64,000 bases of DNA, taken from NCBI RefSeq assembly GCF_027579695.1, contig NC_083571.1, positions 50,258,390 to 50,322,389 of the forward strand. Direction: 5' to 3'. The stretch's first letter is position 1; each line of letters starts with the position of its first letter. The notes under the pieces are model-generated. The model was given only the letters and a program-made list of their open reading frames with translations. It was not told where the DNA came from and made no database searches. A program made the translations under genes and the position numbers. The stretch comes from Neoarius graeffei (taxonomy: Eukaryota; Chordata; Actinopteri; Siluriformes; Ariidae). Positions 22,678 to 32,814 of this stretch are shown here, piece after piece.

Positions 22678-22684
<7 letters not shown>

Positions 22685-22743
<59 letters not shown>
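22685..22743. repeat. (TA)n microsatellite
   Basis: About 29 TA units following TGTGTG. It lies in the Harbinger copy-1 arm at the same internal position where copy 2 has its Tc1 end. Long TA tracts are mutation-prone, so the length may be unreliable. Confidence 0.95.
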
Positions 22744-22747
<4 letters not shown>

Positions 22748-22876
22748 GCGGAACCAAGGAACCAATCATGTAGTGTGTAGCATTGTAGAAGGGAAGAAGA
22801 CCACATCATATGTTAATTTACCATGCAAATGTCAAATAATAAAACATGAGTGTAAGGGAATAATGCATTTTATTAC

Positions 22877-23187
22877 TGTGGCAGCGGGGGCATGGTCAAG
22901 CGTTGGTCTGTGACCGGAGGGCGGAGTCAGGGAAGGTAAGTGGCAGAATCACTGCACCTGATGTTGGTTAATCTGTGTTTGTGTGTCTTCCCCAGTGACC
23001 GCGCCCTATATAAGGAGAGAGAGAGCAGAGGAAGGAAGCTCTCTCCCCAACCAGATGACCGGTGTGTGTGTGTGCATGGATCATGAGAGTTTGTCTCAAG
23101 TCTGAAAAGACCCAAATAAAGAGTTTCTTTGTGGAACTTAATCCTGGCCGGCTGTCGTTCTGTGCTCCACCCATACGAACTGCTACA
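22877..23187 (+). repeat. 5' LTR of the Gmr1-like element
   Basis: Contains a TATA-like CCCTATATAAGGAGAG at about 23007 and an AATAAAG polyadenylation signal at about 23115. It differs from the 3' LTR by scattered substitutions and a shorter TG tract. Confidence 0.92.
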
Positions 23188-23231
23188 GTGGTGCTGAAAC
23201 CTGGGAAACTAGAGCACAGGAAGAACAGCCC

Positions 23232-25430
23232 CATGGAGTCCTCCCCCTTCGCCGACCTGGTCCACGCCCTCACCACGGCCCAGCAGAGCCAGTACCAGGC
23301 GCTAGTCACCCTCCGAAAGGAGCAGGAGCACTGGTTCGAGGCCCTGGTGCTGGCACAGCAGGAAGACCGATAGGCGTTCCGGCACCTCCTCGCGTCGGCG
23401 GGGTCCACCACCTCCACCGCCACGGGCCCTTCTCCCCTCACCCTCACTAAGATGGGCCCGCATGATGACCCCGAGGCCTTCCTCACGCTCTTTGAGCAGG
23501 CAGCAGAGGCCTCGGGCTGGCTGGTGGAACAGCGCACGGCACACCTCCTCCCCCTGCTAATGGGTGAGGCGCAGCTGGCTGCACTACAGCTCCCCACCGA
23601 TTGCCGGCGGGTCTACGCAGACCTTCGCCGGGCCATCCTCCAGCGGGTGGGGCGCACCCCTGAACAATAGCAACAGCGCTTCCGCGCTCTGCGTCTGGAG
23701 GCAAGCCAAGTTTATTTATATAGCACATTTCATACACAATGGCAGTTCAATGTGCTTTACAGAAGTAAAATCAAAAACAGTAAACAATAGAGAAATAAAA
23801 TTACATAATTTTATTTTCATTCTGAAACAATTAATTAAAAGAATTAAAAGAAAATAATAAGAATTAAACAATAGTAGAAATAAAATAATAAAATGGAGTA
23901 GTAGTTCAAATAGGAGAAAAAAGAAACCAGCAGAATAGAATAAAGAATAAAATAGAATAAAGTTGAAGTTAAAGTAAATTTAAAACATGCAGAGAAAGTA
24001 AAGATTATAAAAAATGTAAAGAAGACAATATTAATTATTTAACAGAAAGCATCTGAAAACAGCTTGGTATTTAACCTAGATTTGAAGCTGCCAACAGCAG
24101 TAGCATTTTTAATGTCCTCTGGCAGTTGGTTCCATAGCTGTACTGCATAGTAGCTAAAAGCTGCTTCACCACACTTTGTTTTAACAACAGGTTTTAACAG
24201 TAAATTTTTCTGCTGCGATCTGGTAGATCTGATTGGGTTAGGCCGCTGCAACATATCAGAGAGATAATTGGGCCCTGTACCATTTAGAGATTTGTATACC
24301 AGCAGCAATACTTTAAAGTCAATTCTGTAGCTTACTGGAAGCCAGTGAAGGGACCTTAGAATTGGAGTAATGTGCTCTGTTCTTTTTGTTCGTGTGAGAA
24401 CCCTAGCCGCTGCATTTTGAACCAGCTGAAGTCATTTGATGGTCTTTTTTGGCAGGCCTGTGAAAAGGCCATTGCAGTAATCAACCCTACTAGAGATGAA
24501 GGCATGTATTAGTTTTTCCAGATCATTTTTTGACATAAGTCCTCTTAGTTTGGAAATGTTTTTTAGGTGATAAAATGCCGTTTTAGTGATTGCTTTCATG
24601 TGACTGTCAAAGTTTAGCTCACTGTCAATGAAAACACCAAGATTTTTAACCATTTCTTTAGTTTTAATCCCTTTTGTGTCAAGAATACTGGTAATCCTGA
24701 GTCTTTCATCTTTTTTTCCAAATAGAATTACTTCTGTTTTATCTGTGTTCAGCTGAAGAAAATTTTGTGACATCCAGCTATTGATTTGATCTATACACTG
24801 GTAGAGACATTCAAGGGGGGCATAATCATTAGGTGATAGAGCAAAATAAATTTGGGTGTCATCTGCATAGCAGTGATACAAAAATTGAATTTTTATTGAT
24901 AATTTGCCCAAGTTGGAGGAAGTCGGCCGGCTGTTCACGTTTGGCCAGCAGCTCCAGGACGCCTGCTGGCGGTGGCTGATGGTCGACAACCGCAACACCG
25001 AGGGGATCATTGATCAGGTGGTACTAGAGCAGTTCATCGCCCGCCTACCAGAGGGAACCGCGGAGTGGGTCCAGTGCCACCGCCCGGCGTCGCTGGATCA
25101 GGCCATCGAGTTGGCGGAGGACCATTTGGCGGCTGTCCCGACGGCAGGACAGTGGACATCCTCTTCTTCCCTCTTCTCTCTCTCCCTCTCTCTCCTCCTG
25201 TGTCTCGTCCTCGCCCCGTTCCCCCACCACGGAGGTGGGGGCCGGCCCCACCCCAGCCGGCCCGTCGCACCCGCTGTGCCCTCCCATTTTTCCCTTCTGT
25301 GTCTGTCCGTCCCCCCCCCCCCCCCCCCCAGTTGAGTGAGCCCCAAAGTGCCGGTGCAGAGAGGAAGCCCGGGCCGGTTTGCTGGCGCTCCGGGGAGCCA
25401 GGCCACCTCCAACAGCAGTGCTCAGCGATG
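23232..25430 (+). pseudogene. Gmr1-like gag (interrupted by L2)
   Basis: Starts MESSPFADLVHALTTAQQSQ, continuing through DPEAFLTLFEQAAEASGWLV, a SCAN/capsid-like region. After the L2 insertion it resumes at EEVGRLFTFGQQLQDACWRW and ends in a Pro/Ser-rich stretch. Stops at about 23371 and 23668 break it. The zinc knuckle is CWRSGEPGHLQQQC: the second Cys of the usual CCHC is Ser. A C-run of about 19 bases at 25312-25330 is an added slippage site. Confidence 0.85.
23701..24913 (-). mobile_element. 5'-truncated L2 LINE inside the gypsy gag
   Basis: Minus strand. The 3' tail (ATATAAATAAACTTGGCTTGC) lies at the left, and ORF2 C-terminal frames at 24039-24308 and 24432-25010 include CYADDTQIYFALSPND. 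TGGAG flanks both ends (23696-23700 and 24914-24918). Removing the insert joins the gag codons RLE-EVGR in frame. The copy is very similar to the 3' part of the L2 at 8748-14220, so both are members of one family. Confidence 0.9.
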
Positions 25431-25718
25431 GAAGTGGGCACGGTGGTTCGGATCCCCGATGCGCCAGGAGCCGCCTTCGATCGGGCCAGAGCGTATCGCA
25501 TACCGGTGAGTATCCAAGGGGATACATATCAGGCTTTGGTGGACTCTGGCTGTAATCAGACCTCAATTCACCAAAGCCTGGTGCAAGACAAGGCATTAGG
25601 GGGAGCACAGGGGGTGAAGGTGTTGTGTGTGCACGGGGATGTTCACAGCTACCCTTTAGTGTCAGTCCACATTCTTTTCCGAGGGGAAAAATTGAGAGTA
25701 AAGGTGGCGGTTGGTTAA
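25431..25718 (+). pseudogene. Gmr1-like aspartic protease
   Basis: The catalytic core reads YQALVDSGCNQTSIHQSLV, with D-S-G in the usual D-T/S-G position. HSYPLVSVHILFRGEKLRVK follows as the flap/second-half region. A stop after VAVG at about 25716 ends the frame, and the normal continuation (about SIILGTDWLGF) lies in a neighbouring frame. Confidence 0.8.
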
Positions 25719-25719
25719 T

Positions 25720-27120
25720 CCTCGCCTCACCCACTCAATAATTTTGGGGACTGATTGGCTGGGATTCGGGGAGTTAATGAGCCATCTAGTGAAGAGTGGG
25801 TCCTGCCGTAATTCAGCAGGGGGAAGTCCCAGTGTTGCTTTGGCGGGAACAGCTGTCACAGAGCTGTCTAAGTCATCTCCGTGTCAGAGTGAGGAGCAGC
25901 AGGCTCCTCCTCCCTCTCTCGGGGAATCCCTTGGGGATTTCCCGTTAGAGCAATCGCGAGACGAGTCTCTGCGGCATGCGTTTGACCAAGTGAGAGTAAT
26001 CGATGGTCAAACGCTCCAGCCAAACGCCACCCCGTCCTTCCCCTATTTTTCTATTATGAAGGATAGGTTATACCAAGTGACACAGGACACTCAGACTAAA
26101 GAGCAAGTCACGCAGCTTTTGATTCCAAAGAGCCACCGGGAATTGGTATTCCATGCAGCTCACTTTAATCCCATGGCTGGACACTTAGTGCAGGATAAGA
26201 CACTAGCCCGACTAATGGCCCGGTTCTATTGGCCAGGGATTCGCGGCGATGTCCGTAGGTGGTGTATGGCATGCCGCGAATGCCAGTTAGTAAATCCAGC
26301 GGCCATTCCAAAAGTGCCTTTGCGCCCTCTCCCATTAATCAAGACCCCGTTCGAAAGAATTGGGATGGATCTCGTCGGGCCATTAGATCGGTCAACACGA
26401 GGGGACTGCTTTATTTTAGTTCTGGTGGACTATGCAACGCGATACCCGGAAGCAGTGCCTCTTCGCAATATCTCAGCACACAGTATTGCAGAAGCGCTCT
26501 TCTGCGTCATCTCCCGAGTTGGAATCCCGAAAGAGATTCTGACTGACCAAGGCACCTCGTTTATGTCACGTACACTGAACGAACTGTGTGGGTTATTAGG
26601 TATTAAGCAGATCCGCACCAGCGCTTATCATCCACAAACGGATGGTTTAGTTGAATGGTTCAATCGCACCCTCAAAAATATAATAAAAAAATCCGTAAGT
26701 GAGGATGCACATAATTGGGATAAATGGCTCGAACCCTTGTTATTTGCAGTGCGAGAGGTCCCCCAAGCCTCCACGGGGTTCTCCCTGTTCGAATTGTTAT
26801 ATGGGCGTAAGCCGCGTGGCATTCTAGATGTGCTGTGAGAAAATTGGGAGGAGGGACCTTCGCCCAGTAAAAATCAAATTCAATACGTTATGGACCTGTG
26901 CGCAAAACTCCACACACTCACACACTTAACCCAGGAGAATTTGCGGCAGGCCCAAGAACGGCAAACCCGCCTGTACAACAGGGGTACGCGCCTTAGGGAG
27001 TTTGCACCGGGAGATAAAGTTCTTGTACTGTTGCCCACATCGAGCTCCAAATTAATTGCCAAGTGGCAAGGACCCTTTGAGGTCACACGGCGAATCGGGG
27101 ATGTCGACTACGAGGTGAGG
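25720..27120 (+). pseudogene. Gmr1-like integrase (upstream of RT)
   Basis: The zinc-binding HHCC region is HFNPMAGH ... CMACRECQ. The catalytic core follows with GMDLVGPLDRSTRGDC (first Asp), ILTDQGTSFMSRTLNELCG (second Asp) and HPQTDGLVEWFNRTLKNII, where the catalytic Glu is kept as E in VEWFNR. A C-terminal module (about 26890-27120, KVLVLLPTSSSKLIAKWQGP) resembles the GPY/F domain. One stop (about 26836) breaks the frame. The DDE residues themselves are intact. Confidence 0.88.
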
Positions 27121-27189
27121 TGAACGGACAGGGGTGGGGCGCTACAGGTTTACCACCTCAATCTGCTCAAACTCTGGAACGAGGAGGTC

Positions 27190-28740
27190 CCCGTGGCATT
27201 GGTGGTTCCAGAGAAGGCGGAGCTGGGGCCAGAGATTCAAAAGGGAACATTGGCATCACGTACGTCTCCGGTCCCCTGTGGAGACCACGTCTCCCCGACC
27301 CCATTCGCGGAGGTCGCCCAGTTGCAGACCGAGTTTTCGGACGTGTTCTTGCCCCTGCCCGGCCACACCGACCTCATAGGGCACCACATTGAGATGCCCC
27401 CGGGGGTGGAAGTGTGCAGCCGCCCTTACAGGCTACCCGAACACAAGAAAAAAGTGGTTCGGGAAGAACTCGAGGCCATGCTTGAAATGGGCATCATTGA
27501 GGAGTCCCACAGTGACTGGAGCAGCCCGGTGGTCTTGGTACCCAAGACCGATGGGTTGGTCCGGTTCTGTGTAGACTATAGAAAAGTCAACGTGGTGTCT
27601 AAATTCGACACGTGTCTAAATGCCTCGTATTGATGAGTTGCTCAATCGACTAGGCATGGCTCGCTTTTACTCGACACTGGATTTGACAAAGGGTTATTGG
27701 CAGATCCCCTTGATTCCATTATCCCAAGAAAAAATGGCCTTTTCCACACCATTTGGCTTACACCAGTTTGTCACACTTCCTTTTGGGCTGTTTGGGGCAC
27801 CCGCTACATTCCAGTGACTGATGGATAGGGTCCTCCGCCCCCACGCCACCTATGCGGCCGCATACCTAGACGATATCATTATTTATATTAATGACTGGCC
27901 GCGGCACCTACAACACCTGAGGGCCGTCCTTAGGTCGCTGAGGCGGGCGGGTCTCACAGCCAACCCGAAGAAGTGTGCAATTGGGCGGGTGGAAGTACGG
28001 CAATGGGCAGGTGCATCCCCAAATTAACAAGACAGCAGCAATTGCGGCCTGCCCGAGGCCCAAGACCAAAAAGGGGGTGAGACAGTTCCTGGGGCTGGCT
28101 GGCTACTATTGTAGGTTTATACCTAATTATTCGGACATCACCAACCCACTGACTGATCTCACTAAAAAGGGGGCACCAGATCTGGTCCAGTGGACGGAGC
28201 AATGCCAGCAGGCTTTCTCTGAGGTGAAGGCTGCACTGTGCGGGTGGTCACTGTTACACTCCCCTGACTTTTCTCTCCCCTTTACGTTGCAGACAGATGC
28301 GTCGCACAGAGGGCTGGGGGCCATTCTGTCCCTGGAGGGGGAGGACCGCCCCGTCCTGTACACAAGCAGGAAGCTGTTGGTGCATGAGGGGCGCTACAGC
28401 ACCATCAAAAAGGAGTGCCTGGTGATCAAGTGGGCGGTCCTCGCCCTCCGCTACGACCTCCTGGGGCGCTCTTTCACCCTCTGTTCGGACCACGCGCCCC
28501 TCCAGTGGCTCCACCACATGAAGGATGCCAACGCGCAGCTCACCTGTTGGTATCTGGCACTCCAGCCCTTTAATTTCAAGGTGGTCCACAGGCCGGGGGC
28601 GTCGTGGCGGACTTCCTCTCCCGTCGGGGGTCAGCTGCAGGCCGGACAGCTGCCCGGCCTGAGTCGGGCGGCGGGGGTATGTGGCAGCGGGGGCGTGGTC
28701 AAGCGTCGGTCTGTGACTGGAGGGCGGAGTCAGGGAAGGT
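27190..28740 (+). pseudogene. Gmr1-like reverse transcriptase and RNase H
   Basis: RT begins around GHHIEMPPGVEVCSRPYRLP and includes SPVVLVPKTDGLVRFCVDYR, LDLTKGYWQIPL, LPFGLFGAPATFQ and the catalytic AAYLDDIIIY. RNase H follows (TLQTDASHRGLGAILSLEGE, then CSDHAPLQWLHHM). Damage includes a frameshift near 27610 (FDTCLNASY stop), TGA at about 27817 after ATFQ, and a frame change near 28000. Catalytic residues remain. Confidence 0.88.
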
Positions 28741-28863
28741 AAGTGGAAGAATCACTGCACCTGATGTTGGTTAGTCTGTGTTTGTGTGTCTTCCCCAGTG
28801 ACCATGCCCTATATAAGGAGAGAGAGAGCAGAGGAAGGAAGCTCTCTCGCCCACCAGACGATT

Positions 28864-28904
<41 letters not shown>

Positions 28905-29012
28905 ATAGTGAGAGTTTGTCTCCAGTCTGAAAAGACCCAAATAAAGAGTTTCTTTGTGGAACTTAATCCTGGCCTGCCGTCTTTCTGTGCTCCACCCATA
29001 TGAACTGCTACA
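28680..29012 (+). repeat. 3' LTR of the Gmr1-like element
   Basis: Closely matches the 5' LTR; the main difference is a (GT)n tract expanded to about 18 units at 28866-28901, against about 6 in the 5' LTR. Confidence 0.92.
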
Positions 29013-29621
29013 ATTACATTGTAAAAAGTCCCAACTAAATAGTCCAACAGTTTGAGCACTGAAACACACTTTTGGCCCTTTTCCACTACCCTTTTTCAGC
29101 TCACTTCAGCTCGCTTCAGCTCACTTCAGCCCGACACGGCTCGCGTTTCGACTACCAAAAACCAGCACGACTCAGCTCGTTTCAGCCCTGCTTAGCCCCT
29201 AAAACTCGCACCGTTTTGGAGTGGGGCTGAAGCGAGCCAAACTGAGCCGAGTGAGGTTGGGGGCGTGAGCAGACACTCCCCTGTGCACTGATTGGTGAGG
29301 AGGAGTGTCCTCACATGCCCACACACGCCCCGCGAGCGCGCTGGGATCTGTAAACACCGCAAACCCGGAAGAAGAATAATTACGAATTACGAGAATTTCT
29401 GAAGCCTTATGCGCCGCCTCGCCTCATCTATACGCTCTTGCCAGTATCTGTTGGCGTTGTCGGTGACAACAAGCCACAGCACCAAGACCAGCAACACTAA
29501 CGACTCCATGTCCTCCATGTTTATTGTTTACTATTCGGGTCGTGAGACTACCGCTTAAAAGATCACTGAATCAGTGACATACAGAGCATCGTGGACGAGT
29601 TCGCGGAGCGCAAGGCTCGCC

Positions 29622-30022
29622 CTTCAAATAATGCGTGCAGTAGGCTATTGATGTTTTATTATGAGCCATGTACAGTATGTCGCCTAATGTTTTTTTGTTT
29701 CTGAGTTACATGTTCGTTTGAAGGACTTAATGTACAAAATAACATAGTTGCACCCCGTAGTGTTGAAATTGGTAAACACAGTGCATTCAGTGAGGTTTGC
29801 ACCGCCCTCCTTTTATTTCTGACTCTTCCTGTCACCGTTGCAACCTCTGAGCGCTCATTCGTATGCCCTTCAAATAATGTGCGCAGTATAGGCTATTGAT
29901 GTTTTATTATGAGCCATGTACAGTATCCTAATGTTTTTTGTTTCTGAGTTACATGTTCGTTTGAAGGACTTGATGTACTAAATAACATAGTTGCACCCGG
30001 TAGTGTTGAAATTGGTAAACAC
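29622..30022. repeat. Two-copy internal duplication in the hAT remnant
   Basis: A unit starting TTCAAATAATGCGTGCAGTA (29622-29780) recurs at about 29872-30022 with GTAGGCTATTGATGTTTTAT and TTTCTGAGTTACATGTTCGT blocks. The spacer (29781-29871) holds the transposase C-terminal motif. The second copy lacks a few bases (ATGTCGCC). Confidence 0.85.
29807..29860 (+). pseudogene. hAT transposase C-terminal dimerisation motif
   Basis: The plus strand reads LLFLTLPVTVATSERSF, the signature end of hAT transposases (dimerisation region). Nothing else of the transposase is readable nearby, so this is a terminal coding relic that confirms the superfamily. Confidence 0.75.
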
Positions 30023-30367
30023 CGCAGTTGCAGACATTTTGTAGCCTAAAATGATGTTATGATAAGCTTTAATAAAGGGCCCGGTCATTTGCCCCGCCCC
30101 CGGCCCGGCTCTGACTTGTTCCGCCACTGTCGCTGATGTCACTGTTTGCGCTGCTTAACGACATCACGTGACGTCCACCCACTTTCGCTAACTCCACCCA
30201 ATGTGTCCACCCACTTCCAGCCAGCACGGTTCAGCGCGGTTGTAGTCGAAATGCAACTCCAACAGCCCCGCTCGGCTCGACTCAGCTCGACTCGGCACGG
30301 CACGGCTCAGCCGCGTTTGTAGTGGAAAAGCGGCATATGACTCTGACTCCGAGCTACTGTCCTGCTC

Positions 30368-30487
30368 CTACTCCTGCTGAGTGGTGGTACAGGGTGTTGG
30401 GATATCTTTGTCCTTATCACTGAGCATGGCACAATGGCCTGACAGCGATGATGGGATTGGAATGTCCTCACTTCTGGGTGTTGTTAG
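30368..30487 (-). other. Harbinger core ORF, exon 2 (copy 1)
   Basis: The minus strand begins after an acceptor (GTATGTTTCAG) and reads LTTPRSEDIPIPSSLSGHCA, then MLSDKDKDIPTP and TTTQQE, followed by TAG. Copy 2 has the same exon at 48460-48578. The sequence is acidic and Ser-rich; I do not recognise the family. Confidence 0.5.
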
Positions 30488-30508
30488 CTGAAACATACAT
30501 GAAAATTA

Positions 30509-31568
30509 TGTAACCTACTTCAGCTCACACTATTAAGAGTAACCGCTGAAGTTTACAGATGCCTATACCACTATATGTTTACCTTCTGGACCAGCACATC
30601 AAAAGATTAGGCTCACTACTGGAGAAAGGGGTATCAGAAATTGCATTGAGTAGAAGAGCAAAAACGCACACCACTCACAGGTAAGTTTTATGTGTATTGT
30701 ATTAATGCATAAACAAGAACAAAAATAAATAAATAATAATAAAATTAGAATGTCCTTCAGTGCATGAAACGTCACAATATCAATCCAGAAATTAAATATA
30801 TAGATCAATCGGGTGGATACCAAAATCACAGTTCTTATCTCCAATTAAGTTGGCTCACCACAACTGCTGGAAGCTACCTCCACCTCTACAGTACGAAAGT
30901 GATCACAGCAGAAGAGTCCATGCACCGCTCCCAGGGTTCACAGAAGAAGGAAAACCATAAAAAAGAAGAGACAGACAAAAAAAACCAGCCAGAGGTCAAA
31001 ATCCTGTACACACATACAGTGGCACTACGATCACAGCTCACGCCAATCCAGCTTCCAACCAATTTCTTCTAGTGTCCGTCGCAGAAACACAAAATCCTCG
31101 CTCAGCCAGCGGGCAAAACAATTTTTATGCTGTTGACTCTTACAATGACAGCAAGAGGAAGGTAAATGTCGAAGTTTCAAGTGCTCAGTGAGCAGAATCT
31201 GCTGCGAATGTCGGCAAGCAGCCACCTCCAGAGAGGAAAACTAACAGCGTAAAGTCACCGGCGGCTTCTGATTGGCTCAGCTTGCGCATGTGAACTCCAC
31301 ATGTCACCCATGTCCTTACGCATGTGAACTCCACATGTCACCCATGTCTTTATCACATGAAGGAAGAGCACATTTTGAGATAAAATCAAGTGCATATGAA
31401 TAAACCTGTTTATTTTTTTTTTATTTATAGCTACTGTATATTTAATATATTTTTGTCATAAATCCTATTTATCCATGTGTAATGAACTATATGAAATTTA
31501 TTTATTTATTTTGCAAATAATCTATGGCCAACTAAATTAATGACTAGGATGCAGTGACCAGGGCTACA
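30509..31568. mobile_element. Probable solo LTR (TG...CA, 4-bp duplication)
   Basis: The insertion starts TGTAACCTAC and ends GGGCTACA. ATTA lies at 30505-30508 and 31569-31572, and Harbinger copy 2 has an uninterrupted TGAT-type site there. It has a CCAAT-like block on the minus strand (about 31270), a tandem pair of a 34-base unit (31287-31354) and AT-rich polyadenylation-like runs. It has no gag or pol. TG...CA termini with a 4-bp duplication fit a retroviral-type or gypsy LTR; orientation is uncertain. Confidence 0.6.
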
Positions 31569-31639
31569 ATTAGCATATATAATAGGAATTACATAAGCAT
31601 ATACATACTGAAATGAATGTTGAAAGCATGTGTCTTTAC

Positions 31640-31825
31640 CTGTGAAAATACCTCTGGCAGGGTGCTGTGCCTTCTGCCAGCTTGAAGGCATACTTCTCCC
31701 TGTCTGTGCAAGGCTTGCCGGTGCTGCTACCATCATCATCAAATTCTTCCTCCTCCTTCCCCTCTGCTATTTCAGGCTGGGTTACTTCACTTTTTCTCGC
31801 TTCTTCTTGGGTCCTATTTTCTAAA
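31640..31825 (-). other. Harbinger core ORF, exon 1 (copy 1)
   Basis: The minus-strand frame reads RKSEVTQPEIAEGKEEEEFD then DDGSSTGKPCTDREKYAFKL and AEGTAPCQRYFHR, ending at a donor CACAG/GTAAAG (31640/31639). Copy 2 has the same region (48207-48360) with a stop. An exon with donor plus a matching downstream exon suggests a spliced small acidic protein. Function unknown; no transposase motif. Confidence 0.5.
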
Positions 31826-32229
31826 CTTTAAACTGAAAATTTTTCCCACAAAATATCCAAGGTTCTTCAGTTGAAAGACAGATGCAGAATGCTGCAGACA
31901 CGCTGGTTTTATACCCACTCCTGGCTTGCGTCACATGCAAGTCATGAGTGATTGTAACGAATGCAAGTCACGCGCACTCCATACTCACTGAACACACACT
32001 GATCACGTGTGTCAGACATACACTTTCCACAGGCTAACAGTGCAATTTTTCCCATGCCTCGAGGAAGTCAGGCATGCAACCTGTACTTGACAAGTACTTT
32101 GCCTGTACTCCTCCCCCAAACTTTCCCCTGGGTTCACTGCGACCCTGCTGCGAGCTACCAAACCCTGCGACCCGTACGTGTCCAAAACACTTACGGCGGG
32201 TTGTGAGTGAGGCTTAAGTCTTCTTGAAC

Positions 32230-32405
32230 TGTGCACTCACCCTTTTTAAGTGATTCTTTAGCCACTTCAATGACAGTGAGGCGACGGCCACCAGGACTGA
32301 AAAGTGGCTTTTCAGTCTGTCAGTGGGCATGTGACCATACTCTAAAATGTTTTTGTAGGTCTGATGTGGGATGACTGACATGTCAGCCCCAGTATCTATC
32401 TTAAG
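32230..32405 (-). pseudogene. Mag-like aspartic protease fragment
   Basis: On the minus strand the active-site sequence reads LKIDTGADMSVIPHQTYKNI, with canonical D-T-G. It sits between the SINE and the Harbinger insertion and reads into the linker peptide before RT. A frame slip after KSHFS alters the downstream residues. Confidence 0.75.
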
Positions 32406-32407
32406 CC

Positions 32408-32800
32408 GCTGGGTGACACAGTGGTGTAGTGGTTAGCACTGTCGCCTCACAGCAAGAAGGTTCTGGGTTTGAGTCCAGTGGCCAATGGGGGCCTTTCTGT
32501 GTGGAGTTTGCATGTTCTCCCCATGTCTGCATGGGTTTCCTCCGGGTGCTCTGGTTTCCCTGACAGTCCAAAGACATGTGGTTAAGTTAACATGGGGCAG
32601 CCTTAGGCTGAGGTACCCTTGAGTGAGGCACCGAACCTCCAACTGCTCCCCGGACACTGTTACCATGGCTGCCCACTACTCTGGGTACGTGTGTGTGCTC
32701 ATTGCTCACGTGTGTGTGCATGTGTGTGTTCACTGCTTCAGATGGGTTAAATGCAGAGAGGAATTTCACAAGTGTATGTGTGATGAATAAAGTTGTTGTT
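32408..32800 (+). mobile_element. SINE with a different 3' end (GTTGTTGTTC tail)
   Basis: The tRNA-like head (GTGGTGTAGTGGTTAGCACT; GGTTTGAGTCC) and central block match the main family. The 3' half (GGGGCAGCCTTAGGCTGAGG, CACCGAACCTCCAACTGCTC, AATAAAGTTGTTGTTC) is distinct. It therefore belongs to another SINE family sharing the 5' region. It lies between gag and protease of the Mag-like element. The target duplication was not clear. Confidence 0.8.
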
Positions 32801-32814
32801 CTTTTTGTTTCTGG

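Larger units (their letters stand above)
22877..29012 (+). mobile_element. Gmr1-like Ty3/gypsy retrotransposon, full length but mutated
   Basis: LTRs of 311 and 333 bp begin TGTGGCAGC and end CTGCTACA. They are flanked by a 5-bp ATTAC duplication (22872-22876 and 29013-29017). A primer-binding site, TGGTGCTGAAACCTGGGA, starts at 23189, and a purine tract precedes the right LTR. The coding order is gag, protease, integrase, RT, RNase H: integrase before RT is the Gmr1-type arrangement. Stops and frameshifts plus an L2 insertion make it defective. Confidence 0.92.
29071..30336. mobile_element. hAT remnant with (G)GCCCTTTTCCACTAC termini
   Basis: The ends GGCCCTTTTCCACTAC and GTAGTGGAAAAGCGGC form an imperfect inverted pair. 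Just inside each end are many CAGCTC(A/G)CTTCAG-like or CGGCTCGACTC repeats. A conserved transposase C-terminal motif is present (29807-29860). Harbinger copy 2 lacks this insert at the corresponding site, but an 8-bp duplication could not be fixed exactly, so end coordinates are approximate. Confidence 0.7.
22193..32214. mobile_element. PIF/Harbinger-type element, copy 1, with large nested insertions
   Basis: The terminal repeats are AGCCTC(A/G)CTCACAACCCGC and its mirror. TAA duplications lie at 22190-22192 and 32215-32217. The host gypsy reading frame rejoins exactly over the TTA codon, confirming the boundaries. Subtracting nested elements leaves a core of about 1.55 kb, matching copy 2 at 46485-50891 (opposite orientation). 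Nested inside are a Gmr1-like gypsy, a hAT remnant and a probable solo LTR. It has no transposase frame. Confidence 0.87.

Noticed and set aside
22458..22913. 151-residue frame with long (YI)n stretch
   Set aside because: Produced by the (TA)n microsatellite; no domain on either side.
25045..25734. 229-residue Pro/Gly-rich minus-strand frame
   Set aside because: Antisense to the gag/protease region of the Gmr1-like element; its composition results from GC-rich gag sequence.
29071..29260. Clustered CAGCTC(A/G)CTTCAGC repeats as a possible CRISPR-like array or satellite
   Set aside because: Short irregular words near a hAT terminus and mirrored at the other end; no unique spacers, and the genome is eukaryotic.
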